Below are positions 58,936-64,000 of a DNA stretch of 64,000 nt, one piece after another. This DNA is from Cricetomys ansorgei (taxonomy: Eukaryota > Chordata > Mammalia > Rodentia > Nesomyidae): positions 7,218,501 to 7,282,500 of the forward strand of contig JAMJFZ010004031.1 of NCBI GenBank assembly GCA_026225945.1. Reading direction: 5' to 3'. The notes below the pieces were generated by a model. The model was not told the origin of the DNA. It did not search any database and worked only from the letters and a program-made list of their open reading frames with translations. A program made the translations under genes and the position numbers. Position 1 is the stretch's first letter, and every line of letters starts with the position of its first letter.

Positions 58936-60544
58936 CCTAAATAGATAGCCTAGAAAACATAAAACTGGAGATTAAAGAGGAATTTCATTCCTTTGTATAC
59001 TGTTAGACCTTAAATGCTGAGGTACACAGAAGAAAGCATTGATGATTAAGTTATGATCTTTGTTCAAAGTGACTCTAAGCTGGAGAGAGATGTGTTTTAG
59101 CTGAAGGGTAAAGAGGTTCATGGGGTTTCTGGAACCTCAACCAAGTCTCAGAAAATAACCTCTTGGGGAATTAGGGATATTTAAAATGAGAAACATGTGG
59201 ACTGTGTTTCCCTTTATATACATGTGAGCCCAGAAATTAAGGGGAAAGTGTTCAGCTAAAGCTATTTGGGGTTTGGCTTCACCCACAACATCTGAAAAGT
59301 AGTTCAAGATGTTAGTTGAACCCAAAGTCCAACCACGTTCACCTTCTCCTACTGAAAAGAGAGTGTGTGTAGCAGCTGAGGGAGGATGTGTTTAATGTCA
59401 AGTTAATAAAAGGAGAAAATGGTATGTTAGAGCTAAACAGAGGAGGGAGTGCTCAAAAACGCACAAAGAGAACATTTTCAACCATCAGTCCCTTGGCCAA
59501 AGGTGTTCAGCAGCCTGAAGTCTTACTTCTAGTTTCACATATGCTCCTACCAGGGCATAGAGTTTCCTTGGAAACCCTGCTTCTAACATGACTCTGAAGT
59601 CACCAAGTGCTCCCTCAAAAATTTAGCTCTTGCACCTTGGTTTTCTAACAGAAAGATCTTGGGGAAGCCAAGGATAGGGTAGGAAGCGTGTGTGATGGGT
59701 TTTTATGCCTACTGGTTAACCCCTTGCATGCTGAGGCACACTCATAAAAAGCCAAGCCCACAGCCAGCTTCCCTGAGAGTGAGAGACGAATGGCCACATG
59801 GCTACAGCAAGTGGCTGAACTGGGGGGTCTGTACGCCTAGAGTCTGCTAGGGCTCCATGACAGAAGGGCTGTCACGTCACTGATCAGACACAAAATGGCT
59901 CGCTTTCTTCAGAACCTATGGGCTATGACTGAAACACCTTTTCTGCCCTACATACAGAGTCTAGATACATGGGGACTGTGAATGGCCCTGAACTCCCTCT
60001 GGACTAGAAATAACTTGAGACAACAACAAACTTTACTTGTAAGCAGCCAATGCTTATGAAATCTGTACTCTCAGCTAAGGAGAAAACTCCCTTACTCTTT
60101 TAGAAATTTTTTTTTTTTAAAAAAAAGTGTTTTAAATCAGATTAAAACAACCAGTAAGATTTAGAGACAGAAGAACAGGACTACGTGTCCATGTCTCATA
60201 CAAAGTGCCCTGTACTTGGCAACAAGAACTAAGTTAACTTTCTGAAAGTCCTTTTATTTCAACCTCTACCAATGAAGTTCAGGACAGTATCTGTTCGACA
60301 GGTATCATACATGAGTGTTCTACAAAATGAGATGCAATTCATGGAAGCACTTTGGAAGACAAGATATTCTAAAACATTAGCCTACAGCCTGCCCCTCCAA
60401 GCTCTGTGTGGTCTATTTGACAGCCCCAGCCCCCATCTTTAACCAATTGCCACCTGTTTCAGCTTTCCCTATCTGCAAGTGACCTGCCTGCTCAGATATT
60501 TAAGCCAATCATCCTTAAGCCCCTCCCCCCATGTCTTATCTCCT
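58936..60544. other. Unique sequence, nothing firm
   Basis: A T13-A8 junction lies at 60106-60126. No element or exon recognised. Confidence 0.35.
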
Positions 60545-60815
60545 TTAGTTAATCACCAAGCTCCGTTGATTCAATTCTACTTGTTCTGGCGTCTAGATAC
60601 CTCTTAAGCCCTCTCACCACTAACCTGAGTCACTGTACGACCCAAGCCTCAGGCTCCCTGCTTCTTCTCTTGCCAGGGACTTTTGATTTCCCACCCCCCC
60701 TTCCCCAAATGCACCTCTGCCCCCACCCAATAAGGTGGTTCTCTTTACTGTAGCCAGAACTATATTAAACGTAACCATGTTGCTCCCCTTCTCAAAGCTT
60801 CTACCAGCTTCATGG
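60545..60815 (+). mobile_element. Ancient L2-like LINE fragment
   Basis: 'aatcaccaagctccgttgattcaattctact', 'ctaacctgagtcactgtacgacccaagcc', 'ggctccctgcttcttctcttgcc' and 'gtaaccatgttgctccccttctcaaagcttctaccag' follow, in order, a familiar ancient mammalian repeat usually assigned to L2. It is diverged; family assignment is from memory. Confidence 0.4.
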
Positions 60816-61059
60816 AGACATGAAGAAGTATTTTTTTAAAAAATGGGAATTTGGAGAAGGCCTCATGAGGCTGGACCTTTGGCTGTGTGGCTTTCTGTGA
60901 TAGGAGTGGCCTTTCACTGTGAGACACACACAGCTAACATACCCCAACGCCCTTTCCTCCCCACAGTAGTTTTAATGGAGCACTGACACTTGGGTTCTCC
61001 TCAGCTGGGAGTGTTCAGTGGACACCCTAATAAACAGGAGCCCCATTAAGAAGATGTGT
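60816..61059. other. Unique sequence, nothing recognised
   Basis: No feature recognised. Confidence 0.4.
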
Positions 61060-61650
61060 GTGTGCTGTGGCTGCTCATTTGTGCAATATTTGTGTCTGCC
61101 ATCTGTTAAACAGCTGTAGCTTCAAGAAAAGAAGGGAAGCAGCTCAGTGTACTGCAGCAAGTGACAAGCTGAGTTCTTGTCTATTTGCAGTTTTTAATTG
61201 ATGCACTCTTTTGGAGAGCCAAAAATTCTCTCTAAATTTTGAGTACTTTTTTAATGATTTGAAAATTCTGAATCTTGGAAAGCTTCAAACTACTTTACTA
61301 AGCACTGGGAAGTTTATGAAGAACAAATGTGTTTGAAATTTAGAATAAAAGCTCCTCTGTAACACCCATATGCAAATTCTTGGCTCAATGGATTATCTGA
61401 GGCAAATTTTTAATTCAAAACTGACTTCCCTTACCACCCGCTATTAGTGAGCTGTGCTCAGGGAAGACAAACTAATTTTAAATGTTTTTCTAAATAAGAT
61501 ATGTTTGGGAAAGATAAATCTACCACCAGATATATTCTTCAAAGTTTCACAAGGCTAAATATAAATGCTTTCTGAATTATACACTGTTTTAATGCTTTGA
61601 GCCTAAAATACAATGTAATTTTGAGACTCAGTCATACGTTATAAAACGAG
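61060..61650. other. Candidate conserved non-coding element
   Basis: Nearly 600 repeat-free, AT-rich bases with E-box (gttaaacagctgtag), AT-hook/homeodomain ('gtttttaattgatgcac', 'aatttttaattcaaaac', 'caaactaattttaaatg') and TEAD-like ('gcattccatttc' nearby) motifs. Composition resembles conserved enhancers. No coding frame. Confidence 0.3.
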
Positions 61651-62021
61651 GAAGGCTTCTAAGCATTCCATTTCTCTCCCGATTATTTACACTTCCATTC
61701 TAATAAAGAAATGCAAGTAATAAAGAATGAACTAACTCAAATTTTCAGCAGTGCCTTTTCTCGGGTATTACAAACCTCATGGGTGTGACCCGGACCCAGG
61801 GAAAACGGCTGAGCTGCCAGTAGGAGAGGACTTCAGTGATTTGGAAAAGTCACAGGATGTTAACTGGGAAAGACTAGCAGGAACTCTTAGGCTTTGTCTC
61901 TTCTTCTCTAATTAATGCCATGCCCCTAAAAATCCAAGGTATTCTCTAATTTCTTTGAGGTAAGACAGGAGTGCAAAACCAATCAACTTCTGCCCTGATT
62001 TGGGGTGCATCATTGTACCCA
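61651..62021. other. Unique sequence, nothing recognised
   Basis: No feature recognised before the LTR-like element. Confidence 0.4.
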
Positions 62022-62432
62022 TGTGTGGTCTTTTGTGGGAGCAGGGTGTCCCCGAGATAGTGAGTGGCGACAGAATCACTAGCCCAAGAAATTCAGACTC
62101 CAGAGAAACTGCTTCAAGATGAAGACCTACTTTATTTTGAAAGCAACAGGGCTTTTATGGAGGAAGCAGGGCATTGCATAAGGGAAAGGTCCAGTCGCTT
62201 TGGTCCATACTTACTAGACACTTGAATCAGCCTACCTAAAGCTTGCTATAGCAGGAGGCATGGACAAGGTTGGGAAAGGTCCAACCAATTTTAGGCTTGT
62301 ATGTTTAAGCTCTTAGCCTATTCATTTCACCAAGGTCGGTGAACAGGTTTCCGTAAAGATGGAAGAAAGCAAGCTTTCCCATCCGGGGCTCCAACTGGTG
62401 TGCCAGATTCCACTATTTTAAAGGGCCACACA
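62022..62432 (-). mobile_element. Solo LTR-like element, antisense
   Basis: On the plus strand it opens tgtgtggtc and closes ggccacaca, near-perfect inverted TG...CA termini, 411 bases apart. On the minus strand a TATA-like ATAAAA (62151-62157) and an AATAAA signal (62131-62136) lie about 110 bases before the 3' end, the usual U3-R-U5 layout. No gag, pol or env-like sequence flanks it and no matching target duplication was found. The family was not recognised. Confidence 0.65.
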
Positions 62433-62549
62433 AGGTGTCGGTCTGAGGTACTGGCCTAGCATAGGTGCTGATGCCCCCTCTCTCTCCTGCCATTGGGATC
62501 CCTGTCACCAACACCCATAGGATGATTTGTAGTGGGAAAGAACTTCTTC
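62433..62549. other. Unique sequence, nothing recognised
   Basis: No feature recognised. Confidence 0.35.
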
Positions 62550-62640
62550 GAATAACTTCGTTTACAGAAGAAACTCAAGTGCAGAAAGAATACTTGGAGC
62601 TGGAGAGTAAGGTTTGAACGGGGATTTCTTTTCAAAAACC
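62550..62640 (-). mobile_element. Possible MIR relic (antisense)
   Basis: 'cgtttacagaagaaactcaagtgcagaaagaatacttggagctggagagtaaggtttgaacggggattt' keeps the antisense MIR order ending in 'ggatttgaaccc'. Confidence 0.4.
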
Positions 62641-63120
62641 ACGCTGAAAATCATACAAAAGAGGCTTACTTGGTATTGTATTTAGATGGGAATTATAATT
62701 GCAGCTATAAAGCTCCTTTAATAACCAGAAGTGAAAGAAGTAGATTTCTTTGCATAATTTTCCTAGCAAGCTTTATGATAGTAAGATACCAAATTTCGGT
62801 ATCCCTTGCTTCCATAAAAAAATGACAGAAAATTTTAGGACTTCATTTTTTTTTTCCTCAAGGGCCCTTTAATCATTTGATTTTCAAACTTTTCTGATGA
62901 ATTTCTAGTCCATCATCTTTTCTGTATTAGTTATTGCTTATTTTCCTGTTTCTACTGCTCCCATCTGCCGAGAGCTTTGCATGAGATTCCAGCAACCGCC
63001 AACGTCTCTTCTAGCAACAACACAAATCTGTTACAAGATTTGATACTTTACTTTGGGTATATTTATCCTGTTTTGTTACTGTAACTGCCAAGTCTACTGT
63101 TAACTGGACAGGGATTTTTA

Positions 63121-63122
<2 letters not shown>
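62641..63122. other. AT-rich unique sequence
   Basis: No repeat or exon recognised. Confidence 0.4.

Positions 63123-63178
<56 letters not shown>
63123..63178 (+). repeat. (TG)28 microsatellite
   Basis: Perfect uninterrupted TG run of 56 bases, the purest long dinucleotide tract in the window and so likely polymorphic. Confidence 0.98.
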
Positions 63179-63180
<2 letters not shown>

Positions 63181-63689
63181 GGGGGTGGTTTTATAATTAG
63201 ATAATTAGATAGCATTAGTGAGTATTTTCATGTCATGGTGATTTTGTTACTCTGTTATTTGTAATAGAAGGGACTAGAAGAAAGCAAAGCAAATTTGATT
63301 TATGAGCTCTAGAACTCACTGTTTCTTTCTTTTCTTTTTTTCTTCTTTTTTTTTTTTTTGCTGTACAAATCCATCTCATACTAAACTGAAATAGTCTCTG
63401 ATGCTAATCTCTACGACAATTCCTATGAGAAAATACCTCTAGACTCGTAACATTTACAGCAACAGAATGCTTCTTGTTTGGATAATTAATATTTGAAAGA
63501 TGTAACTGAGGAATGCATGGGTTCCAAGACAGTCGTTCTCTCTGACATTTCTTCTACAGTTTAAAGATAGTGTGTGGCCTCCAAGGATCCACTGCAACTG
63601 AAACCTTGGCCCCCAGGAAATGATAGAACTTTTGGGAAGCATGTCCAGTGAGCTTTGAGATCACTGAGAGCCTGAGTGTTTCTTACCAA
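63179..63689. other. AT-rich unique sequence with T/C tract
   Basis: 63,321-63,360 is a TTTC/T-run polypyrimidine stretch. No element recognised next to it. Confidence 0.4.
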
Positions 63690-63940
63690 CCCTTTGGCAG
63701 TTCTTTGATTTCTTCCGTTCTTCTGAGCCATCTCTTATGAGAAGAGTGTTGTCTCCGCCTGCTCCTGTTCTAGATGAGACCACTTGCTCTTACATCTGCC
63801 TCTCCCCTCAGGTGCCAACTAAATAGACCACCCAGTCCTGGACCGTTAGCTGTCAAAAACTTCAGCTAACTAAGCCTGTTGTCTCTGTAAATTAGCTCTC
63901 TTCAGTGTTTAGTTATAGTAATGCAAGGCTGACTAATACA
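63690..63940 (+). mobile_element. Possible MaLR-type LTR 3' part
   Basis: 'tctgagccatctcttatgagaagag' and the terminal 'gtttagttatagtaatgcaaggctgactaatacag' resemble the 3' end of MaLR LTRs (gttatagcagcacgaacggactaataca). Low-confidence family call. Confidence 0.35.
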
Positions 63941-64000
63941 GGTATATAGCAAAATGATGAAAACCATTTTCACATTATTTCATAATAAAAAATAATCCTT

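Noticed and set aside
60106..60126. T13-A8 junction as a terminator hairpin or retrocopy tail
   Set aside because: No element or transcript precedes it; homopolymer junctions are common in AT-rich DNA.
1..64000. CRISPR arrays, operons, insertion sequences, riboswitches or other prokaryotic systems
   Set aside because: The window is rodent nuclear DNA; the only tandem repeats are microsatellites and the telomeric array.

Overview
This 64-kb window is mammalian nuclear DNA from a muroid rodent. The evidence is the repeat mix: B1, B3 (B2-class), B4 and ID SINEs, a rodent-specific repeat beginning tggtttgaatgagaatg, and many (CA)n/(TG)n microsatellites. These lie on a background of ancient mammalian repeats (MIR, MLT1-type MaLR LTRs, an old L1, MER3 and MER20 hAT relics). 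The species cannot be named from this. Three B1 copies share the variant 'cagagttacaac' where mouse B1 usually reads 'cagggctacac', which may help place it.

I find no supportable protein-coding gene, no structural RNA gene and no promoter-type CpG island. The longest open reading frames (up to 190 codons) resemble no family I recognise, and many run through microsatellites, SINEs or poly-A tails. The window is best read as intergenic or deep-intronic sequence.

Layout. 0-10 kb: unique sequence with a rodent repeat, MIR relics, three CA repeats and a B1. 10-13 kb: an antisense copy of the same rodent repeat, then a CTTC tract, B1 and B3 in a row. 13-31 kb: mostly unique sequence with two B4s, an old B1, a TTTA repeat, MER3, a TCC tract with a B1, and a B3. 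31-35 kb: the densest repeat block. It holds an ancient L1 ORF2/3' end split by an LTR-like insertion with a 7-bp flanking repeat, plus a MIR and an antisense MLT1. 35-48 kb: TG/CA tracts, an MLT1 split by a B1, a CTCF-like site, B3, B1, ID, a second sense copy of the rodent repeat and a GA tract. 48-64 kb: MER20, a long composite SINE, an interstitial telomeric tract at 54.4 kb with a 26-bp higher-order period, a small CpG-rich patch at 55.5 kb, an L2-like fragment, and an antisense solo-LTR-like element at 62.0-62.4 kb with matching inverted ends.

The main points for follow-up are the telomeric higher-order array, the CpG patch with its inverted repeat, the nested L1/LTR structure, the antisense LTR, and several AT-rich homeodomain-motif blocks that could be conserved non-coding elements. 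No previously undescribed gene system is visible.
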